From: Globomyces pollinis-pini
Taxonomy: Eukaryota; Chytridiomycota; Chytridiomycetes; Rhizophydiales; Globomycetaceae
Length of the DNA stretch: 19,019 nucleotides
Assembly (NCBI GenBank): GCA_025399215.1
Contig: MU621410.1
Location: 1 to 19,019 of the forward strand
Direction of reading: 5' to 3'
Part shown: piece after piece, positions 1 to 7,338 of the stretch
Layout of the letters: every line of letters starts with the position of its first letter
How positions within the stretch are numbered: the first letter of the stretch is position 1
The notes under the pieces: generated by a model
The model's input: only the letters and a program-made list of their open reading frames with translations
What the model was told of the DNA's origin: nothing
Database searches by the model: none
Program-made: the position numbers and the translations under genes

Positions 1-72
1 TCCGAATTAGTCCAGTGGTTAGGATTCCTCGCTTTCACCGAGGCGGCCCGGGTTCGATTCCCGGATTCGGAG
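1..72 (+). tRNA. tRNA-Glu (anticodon TTC)
   Basis: A complete cloverleaf can be drawn. The acceptor arm is 1-7 with 65-71, all seven pairs, and G72 is the discriminator base. The D stem is 10-13 with 22-25, and the anticodon stem is 27-31 with 39-43. The anticodon is TTC at 34-36 and the T arm is 48-64 with loop TTCGATT. The internal A box (from 8) and B box (GGTTCGATTCC, from 51) supply the Pol III promoter. There is no intron. The next tRNA starts three bases later without a T-run between them, so the two are probably made as one precursor. Confidence 0.97.
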
Positions 73-75
73 AGG

Positions 76-147
76 TCTTCAATAGTATAGTGGTTAGTAT
101 CTCCGCCTGTCACGCGGATGACCTGGGTTCGATTCCCAGTTGGAGAG
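76..147 (+). tRNA. tRNA-Asp (anticodon GTC)
   Basis: The acceptor arm 76-82 pairs with 140-146, including one G-T wobble, and G147 is the discriminator. The D stem is 85-88 with 97-100. The anticodon stem 102-106 pairs perfectly with 114-118, the anticodon is GTC at 109-111, and the T arm ends in TTCGATT plus CCCAG. The D arm and anticodon arm resemble the usual eukaryotic Asp tRNA. There is no intron. It has its own A and B boxes, and the Pol III terminator follows directly. Confidence 0.97.
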
Positions 148-149
148 TC

Positions 150-154
150 TTTTT
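150..154 (+). terminator. Pol III T-run terminator
   Basis: Five T residues begin three bases after the discriminator of tRNA-Asp, and a second run of four follows at 157-160. This is the first T-run after the start of tRNA-Glu, so it is the likely single stop for the two-tRNA transcript. Confidence 0.8.
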
Positions 155-467
155 GCTTTTCTCAATCAGTAATGTGTTTCACTCTGAGAAATAGCTTTTT
201 AGTTGAGTAATTTCTTTGTTCAAAATAAACCATCTTTTTAGGTAAAATTAATAATAAAAATCACTTCATTGTAACATGTCTACAATTCATTGAATGATAG
301 ATACTTTAATTTTTCAAAGTCTATTTCTAATTCTCCCATATAATTAACAATACTTTGTCCCTAATATCAACAAAGCTTCATCTATAATTTCAATTTATTT
401 GGAATCTTAAATAAGAATAGTTTACTGATTGTGTACTATGTTGAATATTTCACGTAAATGCTTCGGT
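155..467. other. Intergenic, 3' of the tRNA pair and of the USP gene
   Basis: This is AT-rich sequence with no open frame of useful length and no cloverleaf. It should hold the 3' untranslated region and poly(A) site of the minus-strand USP gene. An ATGATAG near 293 and a CTGA near 424 could suggest C/D snoRNA boxes, but the C box is wrong and no terminal stem joins them. I see nothing else. Confidence 0.6.
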
Positions 468-971
468 TTATTGATCTGGAATAATCATTACAGGATATTC
501 AATATGATTCAAGATATAATTGGAAACTGATCCCATCATGATTCTAGACACCATCCCTAATCCTCTATTTCCCATAACAACCAAATCGGGTTTAATCTTA
601 TTGATTTCCTTTTCTAATGCTTTTCGAGGATCTGTAGACATGACTGATATCAACGTCACATGCGAGGTTTTTTGTTTAATTGGTTCTGATAATCGTTCCA
701 GTAATCTATTTGAATCCTTTTCTTCCAAGTCATTAATTTCATCAAACGGAATATCTAGTTTTGGTTAATTTGATTAATAAATACCAGTTGGATAGAAAAA
801 TGGTGGATTATCATCAGGATACGATACAAATTCACTCTTACAGTCTTTTCTGATATTGATCAAGTAAATATGGTCTAATTCGTGGATGATGTGATTGGAA
901 ACGTAGTCTATTGACTTTAAAGTATTCTTGGATCCATCCACTGGTAAGCATATTATTCGTTTAACGGCCAT
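468..971 (-). CDS. Universal stress protein (UspA family), two exons
   Basis: Exons are 971..785 and 754..468, giving 157 residues, about one full UspA domain. The intron 755..784 is only 30 nt (GTATTT..CTAG), and reading through it hits a stop at once, so splicing is needed. The N-terminus runs MAVKRIICLPVDGSKNT, the first strand plus the conserved D-G-S of the fold. Near the C-terminus are the strand IKPDLVVMGNRG and the ATP-binding G-2x-G-9x-G(S/T) pattern, seen as GNRGLGMVSRIMMGS. USP proteins bind ATP in the cytoplasm and act in stress physiology; the partner here is unknown. The frame closes exactly across the splice (tyr-pro-thr-asp-ile-pro). A TATA element lies about 40 nt upstream of the ATG. 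Family call is firm; specific role is not known. Confidence 0.9.
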
Positions 972-1010
972 CGAAATTATTTTTAAACATCCATCATTTG
1001 CTTTGCTGTA

Positions 1011-1016
1011 TTTATA
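1011..1016 (-). promoter_or_regulatory. TATA box of the USP gene
   Basis: On the minus strand this reads TATAAA within GATATAAATAC, 40-45 nt before the USP start codon at 971. No other TATA-like element lies in the 152-bp gap to RRP9. Confidence 0.5.
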
Positions 1017-1024
1017 TCAACCAG

Positions 1025-1049
1025 TTGTCAGAGTGAATCATTCTGACAA
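1025..1049. repeat. 8-bp perfect inverted repeat upstream of the USP gene
   Basis: TTGTCAGA at 1025-1032 is the exact reverse complement of TCTGACAA at 1042-1049, around a 9-base spacer containing TGAATCA. It sits just upstream of the USP TATA box and about 75 bp beyond the RRP9 stop codon. It could be an operator for a dimeric factor acting on the stress gene, or a hairpin in the USP leader or RRP9 3' region. The sequence does not decide between these. Confidence 0.5.
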
Positions 1050-1123
1050 ACCGATCACATGATAATCAATTATGGAACTGGACTAAAAATCATTAAAAAA
1101 CCAATGCTAATATTAATATTAAT

Positions 1124-3168
1124 TTATTTTAAACGTGGTAATGATACAACTGCAACTTGATTTTTGGATGATTTGAGCTTCCACCAACGACCCAATCTAT
1201 GTTCTTGCCCTGTAACACAAACAAGATACCATTGCTTTGGGGCACTCTTGATAAGTCTTTGAATTTCTGCATTGGTCTTGATTTTCACAGCAATTTCACT
1301 ACCTTCAACTTTTTGCATCTGAGGTGGTTGGAAATCTAAGGAAGGTGCCTCAAAAAAGGACATGGAGTTAACAAAACCTTTCATTGGTATGGAGTTTAAA
1401 AGGGTAAAAGATCGCTTGGATTCATTCAACTTCCAGAATTTAATGTACCCATCACCAGAACCGGACGCAAATAAGTCAGTATAAGGAATAGCTGCTAATG
1501 ACGTGATCCAGCAACAACTTTCCTCGGTGGATTTTGTCACATAATGCTTTCCATCGACTTTAGCATTAGTTCCAGGGCCATGTGCCCGTAGATTTGTATA
1601 GAGAGGCTTCTTTTTTTGTGTACTCCATAGAGAGATAGCACTAAACCCAGTCAATAATTAAAACCTTACCCTGAATCAGAACCAGTTACAAAATGCTCAT
1701 CATCAATCATGGCCAATATATCTGTGGAACCTCCAAAATCTCCTTTACCTTTTGTTGTAATCTTCTCATGTTTCAATATGTCTTCCATAACAACCAAGTC
1801 GTCACCAGCAATCTTTCCACCACCAGACCGAAATACAAGCTGCGATTCTTCAGGTATTTTCCACAAACGACAGGTCTTATCTCTAGATCCAGCAGTCACA
1901 CATCTCTCTCTTGATAAAGCATCAATGCTAGTTATTTTATCTTGATGACCGAAACTATGGGAATGAGAAAATATAACACACTTACAGAGTTTCTACATAT
2001 GACATTTCATCCACTTGCCAAACTTTGACAGTACGATCAAAAGATGCAGAATAGAGTTGATTATGACCCCTGCGAAACTTCAAACCAGAGATGGCATCAC
2101 GATGTTGAGTAAACTTGCCAAGCATAGAGTTATTTTCGACAGACCAAATATAAATCTTTTTGTCTACACCACCAGTTACCTAAACTTGTCAGAAAAGGTT
2201 TTAAAGGGAAGAAAAAAAAAGAAAGATTCTAAATGTCTTGCTTCATAATTCTAGAAGTCCTATAGTGTAAAGGAGCAACTAGACTCAAATGAGCTATTTG
2301 ATATTGGAAAACTACACTACGCTAAAAGCATAGTTGAAGGAACAGTGATATTATAGTGCAATTTCACGTTCTCTTCGCATTCCGATAATAAGAACAATGT
2401 TAATAAATATTTACCAGATATTTTCCATCAGAGGAGCTGTCCATACACAGTATATTGTCATTATGACCAATATGATTTTCCAGATTTTTCGCACCAATAG
2501 TCTTTAGTAACCTTTTGGTGGGCTTTAAACCTCCAGGAAAGACATGGATCCTTTCACCCGTCCAAAAGTCCCACTTTACAATCACAGCATCTTTGGAGGC
2601 AGTATAAATAAAAATAGAAGGCCGTTCATTCTTAGTAATTGGCAAAGAAGAAATAGCACAACATGTCAATGATAATTGATGAGATTTTTTCCCATTCTTG
2701 AACACTCGAATATTGTTGCTCACATCAAGGATAGAAAATGAATCGGCGACCCTTTGGAAAGTTCTACCAGCAGCATCTTCAACGTCTTTCTCTAATCTTT
2801 CAGCTATTAAATCACGGTCTAATTGTTGGGCATCAATTTCACCTTCCATTATATCATCTATGATTAGTTTGTGAGAAATTCATACCATCAACATCTTCCT
2901 GAACCTTCGCCAAATATGATTTTGCAAGACGTAGCCTTTTCTGCGCAGGTGTTTCAGCTTCGTCTTCATCTTCTTCCATAGCATCGTTATCCTTATTGGT
3001 CAAATCCATATCATCCAAATCGCCTTCATCAGATTGTTCATTTTCGTCGTCATTATCTTTACTTTGCTTTACTGGTTTTGCCTTCAATGCTTTACTAATC
3101 ATTCTCTGTCGTTTTCTTTGGGCCTTTGTGACAGTAGCATCAGGGTCTAATACTACACTGTTATCCAT
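1124..3168 (-). CDS. RRP9: RRP9 / U3-55K, WD-repeat protein of the U3 snoRNP, five exons
   Basis: Exons are 3168..2886, 2857..2415, 2179..1986, 1954..1670 and 1640..1124. They sum to 1722 nt and 573 residues. Introns are 28, 235, 31 and 29 nt. The N-terminus has a basic patch (KAQRKRQRMISKALK) and an acidic stretch, then the family's KRLRLAKSYLAKVQ helix. WD40 repeats fill the rest. Diagnostic matches to recalled human RRP9 are RDKTCRLWKIPEESQLVF, HRDAISGLKFRRG and the C-terminal VTGQEHRLGRWWKLK. RRP9 binds the U3 box C/D snoRNA and supports the early cleavages that release 18S rRNA in the nucleolus. The ATG follows an almost pure pyrimidine leader. Every junction restores frame. The second intron is eight times longer than the others and may carry an RNA. 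Identification is strong. Confidence 0.95.
2180..2414 (-). ncRNA. Candidate structured RNA inside the 235-nt RRP9 intron 2
   Basis: Intron 2 is 235 nt where all other placed introns are 25-40 nt, so the extra 200 nt probably carry something. On the minus strand it holds a hairpin at 2370..2341 (arms AACGTGAAATT and AATATCACTGTT, 7-nt loop) and a 7-bp hairpin at 2334..2316 (ACTATGC/GCGTAGT). The second has a G-U pair that would be a C-A mismatch if the plus strand were transcribed. A longer 7-bp closure, TAGTGTA/TACACTA (2319..2313 with 2269..2263), competes with it. ATAGGA (fits the H box ANANNA) follows that closure, and an ACA plus three bases lies at 2236..2231. The hairpin between them is far too short for a normal H/ACA RNA, and no C/D boxes are seen. 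An intronic snoRNA is plausible because ribosome-biogenesis genes often host them, but this is unproven. Confidence 0.35.
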
Positions 3169-3409
3169 AAAAAAAAAAGTAAAAAAAGAAAAAAAAAATT
3201 TGGAAGTGGTTGAGCAACCAACCCTACTTCTGATGAATTGACTGTGGAAAAATCCAAAGTCTGTGAATTGTTTACGCGAGTATCGATGATGGAAAGTTGC
3301 GTACGCGAATGCCCTTACTCTCAGTCAATCAAAGCCCTCCCATTGCCACTGCTTTGTTCTGATACCAATTTGCCACAGTTGGTTGAACCCTGCAGAAGTT
3401 TCTGTTCTA
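3169..3409. promoter_or_regulatory. Bidirectional promoter region between RRP9 and the 7TM gene
   Basis: This 241-bp gap separates two divergent start codons. Next to RRP9 it has a nearly pure A-tract on the plus strand (3168-3200), a nucleosome-excluding kind of sequence. Read toward RRP9 this contains AAATTTTT, matching the yeast RRPE motif AAAWTTTT found upstream of ribosome-biogenesis genes. Two copies of TACGCGA lie at 3273-3279 and 3302-3308, 29 bp apart, and resemble MluI cell-cycle box cores (ACGCG). The motif matches are observed; their use here is inferred. Confidence 0.4.
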
Positions 3410-4294
3410 ATGAGTGGCTCTTGGACTTTGGATGATAATTTGACTTGGAAAGTATCGGCGTTTTTAGGATTCATTTGGATATTCAACATTTCTTTGGAAT
3501 CCTTAATCAGATCACAAGTCAGACTATTTTGGGTCGCTGTATATGTGTCTTTAATGCTCATTGCTGCAAAAAATTACTTGGTCATCAGTTACAATAACTT
3601 ACTGGATTACAATAAGGAAGGTGCGAAAATGGTGTACAAACTATTTGAGATTGTGAACTTGTTGGTGCATTTTGCAACCCGAGTTGGAATGTACCAGCGC
3701 AAATCAGTAATATGCCCAACTCAATACTGGGATATGGCAATGTTAATATTAGTCGCTTCAGTTAGTACTCTTGCCTGCAGCGTTTGTCTATTTGGTGATG
3801 CAGGAACATGCTGGGTTTGGAGCAATCCTATTCAAGGAGTTTCATTGGTTCTCACTATTGGATACTTTGATATATACTACGTCTTATCTGTATTGAATCT
3901 TTATAGACAAAGGAAAACCACGTCGCAAATCGTTCAAGTACTATTTCCAGCATTTTGGACCATTGTACACTCATCCTTATATATTTTTGGTGCTTTAGCT
4001 TTCTCATTTGCATTTTCTAATTTCTACACCAACACATTGTGGAATTTTTCGTCGGTGATGATTCCTATTGTTACCATGCAAAGCAATATCTCAGCAAATG
4101 TAAGTACATTTGTCGAGTCAATGCAAGAACAACCTTCTAAACCACTATCAAGCAACAATAGCTTTATGTGGGAGGTATCGGCCCTTTCAAATCGGCATAT
4201 TACAGTACCCAATAACAGTCCAAATAATACCAGATTGGAGCAAACATCTCAAATAGTGATATCAGAAAACAATAATCCAGATAAGGATAGATAA
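3410..4294 (+). CDS. Seven-transmembrane protein, unknown family
   Basis: A single exon encodes 294 residues, read from the ATG at 3410. Upstream in-frame codons have no ATG. Seven hydrophobic segments can be drawn. They begin near FLGFIWIFNISLESL, LFWVAVYVSLMLIAA, VYKLFEIVNLLVHFA, MAMLILVASVSTLAC, IQGVSLVLTIGYFDIYYV, VLFPAFWTIVHSSLYIFGAL and LWNFSSVMIPIVTM. A hydrophilic Ser/Asn-rich tail of about 70 residues follows (SNRHITVPNNSPNN). This layout resembles a seven-helix receptor, with an N-terminus too short for a ligand-binding domain and no signal peptide needed. I do not see a DRY-like motif, a rhodopsin Schiff-base lysine context or any other diagnostic sequence, so no ligand or function is claimed. 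It is divergent from RRP9 and convergent with the ankyrin gene, whose stop is 83 bp away. Confidence 0.8.
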   Translation: MSGSWTLDDNLTWKVSAFLGFIWIFNISLESLIRSQVRLFWVAVYVSLMLIAAKNYLVISYNNLLDYNKEGAKMVYKLFEIVNLLVHFATRVGMYQRKSVICPTQYWDMAMLILVASVSTLACSVCLFGDAGTCWVWSNPIQGVSLVLTIGYFDIYYVLSVLNLYRQRKTTSQIVQVLFPAFWTIVHSSLYIFGALAFSFAFSNFYTNTLWNFSSVMIPIVTMQSNISANVSTFVESMQEQPSKPLSSNNSFMWEVSALSNRHITVPNNSPNNTRLEQTSQIVISENNNPDKDR

Positions 4295-4377
4295 GTGTAT
4301 TAGGTAGTTTATATTCCCATTCTTTATAATATACGATCAACTGTATTACCCCATATGAATGCGTTGTGTCCCAGTAT

Positions 4378-5397
4378 CTAAAGTTGAACAGCAGGTTTGT
4401 CAAACACGTCCAGAACCCAATTGAGACCAGACTGGTTTCGATCTGCTACAGATAACTTTGTAACCTTGAACAACATCTGTCGTAGTAATTGATAAACCTT
4501 TGCGTTAGAAAACAGTATTTCAAAGCATTTAAATTGTCCTTCCTGTATTGCCAATCGAATCAAATAGTTTTGGTCATAGGTTGGGTCGATTCGTTTATCT
4601 TTAATTAGCAGTTCTAATACTTGATCATGTCCGGCCTTGACTGTTTCTATAATAGCAGCATTGGAACATGAGTTTGGATCAACTTGAGGCAAGTCTAGCA
4701 ATGCCTTAACCACGTCATATTGACCATATTGGCAAGCTTTCCTGAATGCATCATCAAATTCATCCGTTACATCGACTCGTGGATCGCTTAATAGCAATTT
4801 GACACAATTCAAATGACCATTTCGTGCTGCAAATCGCATTGCATAATTTGAGTAATCTGAGGGATCGACTCTTGAATCTAACAAAAGCAAATTTAAAACA
4901 TCACCATGTCCATAATATGCTGCTTTTCTGATGGCAGTATTATTGTTTTTTGAAGGATCTATAGTATTGTCCCATAACAAAGAACGCACAATAGCTTCAA
5001 CCCCTTTGCTACATGCAGATTCAAACAATGCTTGTTTGCTGTCTAAAGGAATGAGATGCGGTGTAGTTAAAAGTCTGTGGATGATACTAATTTGATTGTA
5101 TTGTAATAGAAAGTTAAGCTTTTCAGTGTCAACTTTGTTGATGATGAGATCCACATACTGTTCAGCTTTCACGCCTTTGTTAGACAAATGAACCACTGAT
5201 ACGACATAATTATCCCAGAGTAGAGCTGGTAACTTTGGTAACTGAGAGTCAGCATAGGCAATACGCAACGAATGATAATCCTTTAGAGTCAAATTCTTGC
5301 CAATCAAGTTTAGAGCGTTGTGAGGCAAATCGGTAAAGTTAGAAACCATTGGAACAAATACAATTAATTTACTAAATTTTAGAGCCTTCCTCCACAT
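4378..5397 (-). CDS. Ankyrin-repeat protein with F-box-like N-terminus
   Basis: A single exon encodes 339 residues from the ATG at 5397. A second in-frame ATG at 5349 (MVSNFTDLPHNALNLIG) would put an F-box-like segment right at the N-terminus and may be the true start. That segment (LP..AL..IG..L...DYHSLR) looks like the degenerate F-box common in fungal and protist ankyrin proteins. From about residue 118 to 300 come at least five repeats of 33-34 residues. Clear units are NYAMRFAARNGHLNCVKLLL and DPRVD, with SNAAIIETVKAGHDQVLELL and DKRIDP further on. Ankyrin stacks bind proteins; with an F-box this would suggest a ubiquitin-ligase substrate adaptor, but that is inference. I recall this repeat style from large chytrid families. 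There is no intron, unlike most neighbours. Confidence 0.85.
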   Translation of the reverse strand: MWRKALKFSKLIVFVPMVSNFTDLPHNALNLIGKNLTLKDYHSLRIAYADSQLPKLPALLWDNYVVSVVHLSNKGVKAEQYVDLIINKVDTEKLNFLLQYNQISIIHRLLTTPHLIPLDSKQALFESACSKGVEAIVRSLLWDNTIDPSKNNNTAIRKAAYYGHGDVLNLLLLDSRVDPSDYSNYAMRFAARNGHLNCVKLLLSDPRVDVTDEFDDAFRKACQYGQYDVVKALLDLPQVDPNSCSNAAIIETVKAGHDQVLELLIKDKRIDPTYDQNYLIRLAIQEGQFKCFEILFSNAKVYQLLRQMLFKVTKLSVADRNQSGLNWVLDVFDKPAVQL

Positions 5398-6073
5398 TGG
5401 TTTGGACCACGACCGTCCAAGCACATGATTTTTTTAAGTCATGAATTGTCTATGCTCCTTCTGTTCATCATCGCATGTGTTTGTCAATGATCTGAACGCG
5501 TCAAGATTCTCTGAAATACATACTGTTCCGATCATCAGCACCATTCCTTAGATTTACTCATCTGCTTTGCAGAGACTCAAATTAAATTGAAACACCACCT
5601 GAAACAATTATTAATATTTTTTTGTGATCATTTAAAAACAACGTGGGACAGGGTTAAGCTGAATAAAGTTACTAGAAATTTGATCAATATGAATATTAAA
5701 ATTTATATAACAAATAGAGTCTGAAGGATTTGTCATTTGATTCGACTTGATTTTTGAAAGATTCATCTTACATAAACGTTGCTTCTTTCAATTAATAATG
5801 TACTAAAACATCACGTTAGAATTGCCATCTTCTTCAGATCACTTTCAAATTTCCATTTACTTTGTGGTTAGAACGGTCACTTCCAGATCAGAGTGAACTT
5901 GGAGAGTCCACAGAGATAATCTGGTCGATGTTTCGTTATCTATTCCTACATTATCTAGTGCAGTATATTTTGTATCACAAACGCCTCTATTGATATTTTC
6001 GATTCCTAATCAGACTAACAAGTCCCAAAAGTGGTTTGAGCAAATTCATGTCACTTCAACTTTGAATAAAATC
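5398..6073. other. Gene-poor stretch of 676 bp
   Basis: I find no convincing gene. On the minus strand a stop-free run of about 50 codons ends at a TAA near 5857. It reads in part TRLSLWTLQVHSDLEV, protein-like but without an in-frame ATG. Further upstream (near 6050) lies MNLLKPLLGLVSLIR before a stop, and I could not join the two with a GT..AG intron in frame. On the plus strand at about 5424 an isolated 21-codon peptide, MIFLSHELSMLLLFIIACVC, looks like a signal sequence with nothing after it. Chance open frames, a decayed gene or a gene with introns I failed to resolve are all possible. The left part should contain the ankyrin promoter. Confidence 0.5.
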
Positions 6074-7075
6074 CTATACAATTGTACTCTGGTATTTTGC
6101 AGGCAGTTCTTCAATGTAAAATTGTTGAATACGTGTTTGGGCTGTTTTCATTGCGTCTGAAAACGACAAGACCGTTGGAAAGTCTGCCATCACTACAGTT
6201 TCCCAATACTTTACTGCTTGGAAATGAGGAACCTTCTTGAAAATCGATACTAAAGACACAGCATTTTCGATTGAACACATATCTTTGAAAGAGCCAACAA
6301 AATCATCCATTGATCCGAAGCAATCATTGATTCTAGTAGTAATACCTTCAAAGCTGCCATTGTTCTCAATCCCACTTTCATTGATTTTTTCAATAGCTGC
6401 TGTACATATGGACAATGGAACTATGTCTGTTCGATACATTCGCTTCATCCAATCCATCAAGGCCCACTGGAAACTTTTAGTTCCACCCAAAGCAAATGCT
6501 ACTTCAAGCACTCTATTGCGACTGATTGAGTCAATTGGTAATTGGCAATCTTTATCGATCGCTACCATCTGTGCCCAATTACAGAGCTCTTCCAATGTAA
6601 TTCCGTCTGAACTACTTTCAGAGTACTTGAGGTAACAAGAAACTAAATCTACAACAGTATATTCCTTTTCGGTAGTTTTCCGTAAGAGATCCAATTGTTT
6701 TGGATGAATTTTAAATTTGGTTTGAATATCATCAGCACTTAGTTCTTTCGCGGTTTGGATATTTGTTTTGTATTGTAATAGAAACGTACGAAAGGCAGTG
6801 AAAGCATCACTTACAACTTTGAATTGATCCTCAAGTTTTTCGGTGATGACTTGAGATTCCTCCATTTTAGCTGTAGAACCTAGCAGTGAATGCCAATTAT
6901 GATCCGAATTATGTAATGCCGTAACCAACGATGACAATATCCTCATATTGTCCCAAGAAAGTCTGATACCTTTCAAATCCTTTTCCATGACTTCTGCCAG
7001 AGTTGTTGATCGAATCATTTCTTTGCGATACTGACGTATCAACATTCTACGGACAGGTGTCTTATTGTTGTTCAT
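6074..7075 (-). CDS. Unrecognised helical protein, 333 residues
   Basis: A single exon is read from the ATG at 7075 (MNNNKTPVRRMLIRQYRKEM). The frame stays open for about 44 codons further upstream but has no ATG there, and that part looks non-coding. The basic, Arg-rich, acid-poor first 20 residues would suit a mitochondrial presequence; this is inference. The rest is predicted by eye to be largely helical and soluble, with no membrane segment. Stretches such as FQWALMDWMKRMYRTDIVPL followed by an I-x-E-x-G helix end are faintly reminiscent of helical-repeat (PPR-like) proteins, but I cannot count regular 35-residue repeats. The gene is divergent from the NUDX14-like gene, with a shared 263-bp gap between start codons. 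I assign no function. Confidence 0.7.
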   Translation of the reverse strand: MNNNKTPVRRMLIRQYRKEMIRSTTLAEVMEKDLKGIRLSWDNMRILSSLVTALHNSDHNWHSLLGSTAKMEESQVITEKLEDQFKVVSDAFTAFRTFLLQYKTNIQTAKELSADDIQTKFKIHPKQLDLLRKTTEKEYTVVDLVSCYLKYSESSSDGITLEELCNWAQMVAIDKDCQLPIDSISRNRVLEVAFALGGTKSFQWALMDWMKRMYRTDIVPLSICTAAIEKINESGIENNGSFEGITTRINDCFGSMDDFVGSFKDMCSIENAVSLVSIFKKVPHFQAVKYWETVVMADFPTVLSFSDAMKTAQTRIQQFYIEELPAKYQSTIV

Positions 7076-7210
7076 CAAAAAAAGAAAATCCTTACGGGTA
7101 TCTTTATAAATGTATATGGAAAAGATATGAAAGCAATAACCAATCAAGCCATCTGCAAGAGCATGAAAACGTGTAGTCAAGCGTTTACATGAATTAGATC
7201 CATTCACTAA

Positions 7211-7327
7211 ATGAAATCGTACAATGCAACAATGGATCTCAATGATTTAACACGTTTACTAGAACAAAGTCTTACCAACCATTCCTTCGAAGGTGTTGAA
7301 GTAAAATTCCTTATAACAAAGTTGTAA
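7211..7327 (+). CDS. Upstream ORF or cryptic 5' exon of the NUDX14-like gene
   Basis: A 38-codon ORF (starts MKSYNATMDLNDLTRLLE) ends 11 bases before the main ATG at 7339. It has two in-frame ATGs, at 7211 and 7232. As an upstream ORF on the same mRNA it would reduce initiation at the main start. Alternatively, removing a 29-nt GTGTTG..CAAAG segment just before its end would fuse it in frame to the main protein through FEVVKKFTMSIQ. The donor and acceptor are weaker than at other introns here, and recalled plant NUDX14 alignments do not require the extension. I favour an upstream ORF or chance; transcription of this stretch is assumed, not shown. Confidence 0.3.
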   Translation: MKSYNATMDLNDLTRLLEQSLTNHSFEGVEVKFLITKL

Positions 7328-7338
7328 AAAAATTCACA

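Noticed and set aside
290..430. Possible box C/D snoRNA between the tRNA pair and the USP gene
   Set aside because: The C-like box is ATGATAG rather than RTGATGA, the CTGA is more than 120 nt away, and no terminal stem pairs.
5424..5489. 21-codon plus-strand peptide that looks like a signal sequence
   Set aside because: It stops immediately after the hydrophobic core, and no downstream exon could be joined convincingly. It overlaps the promoter of the minus-strand ankyrin gene.
5460..5560. GATGATGA and CTGATGA on the minus strand as snoRNA C boxes
   Set aside because: No D box at a suitable distance and no closing stem for either.
5857..6015. Stop-free minus-strand run of about 50 codons ending TVLTTK then TAA
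   Set aside because: It reads like protein but has no in-frame ATG, and I could not connect it by GT..AG to the only nearby ATG (about 6050). A run of this length is not rare by chance when six frames are read.
6237..6635. 132-codon plus-strand open frame within the unknown minus-strand gene
   Set aside because: It is antisense to a longer open frame, has no family resemblance and no independent promoter evidence.
7076..7207. 44-codon upstream extension of the unknown 333-residue protein
   Set aside because: It is open but has no ATG, and its composition (long hydrophobic/Tyr run followed by mixed sequence) looks non-coding.
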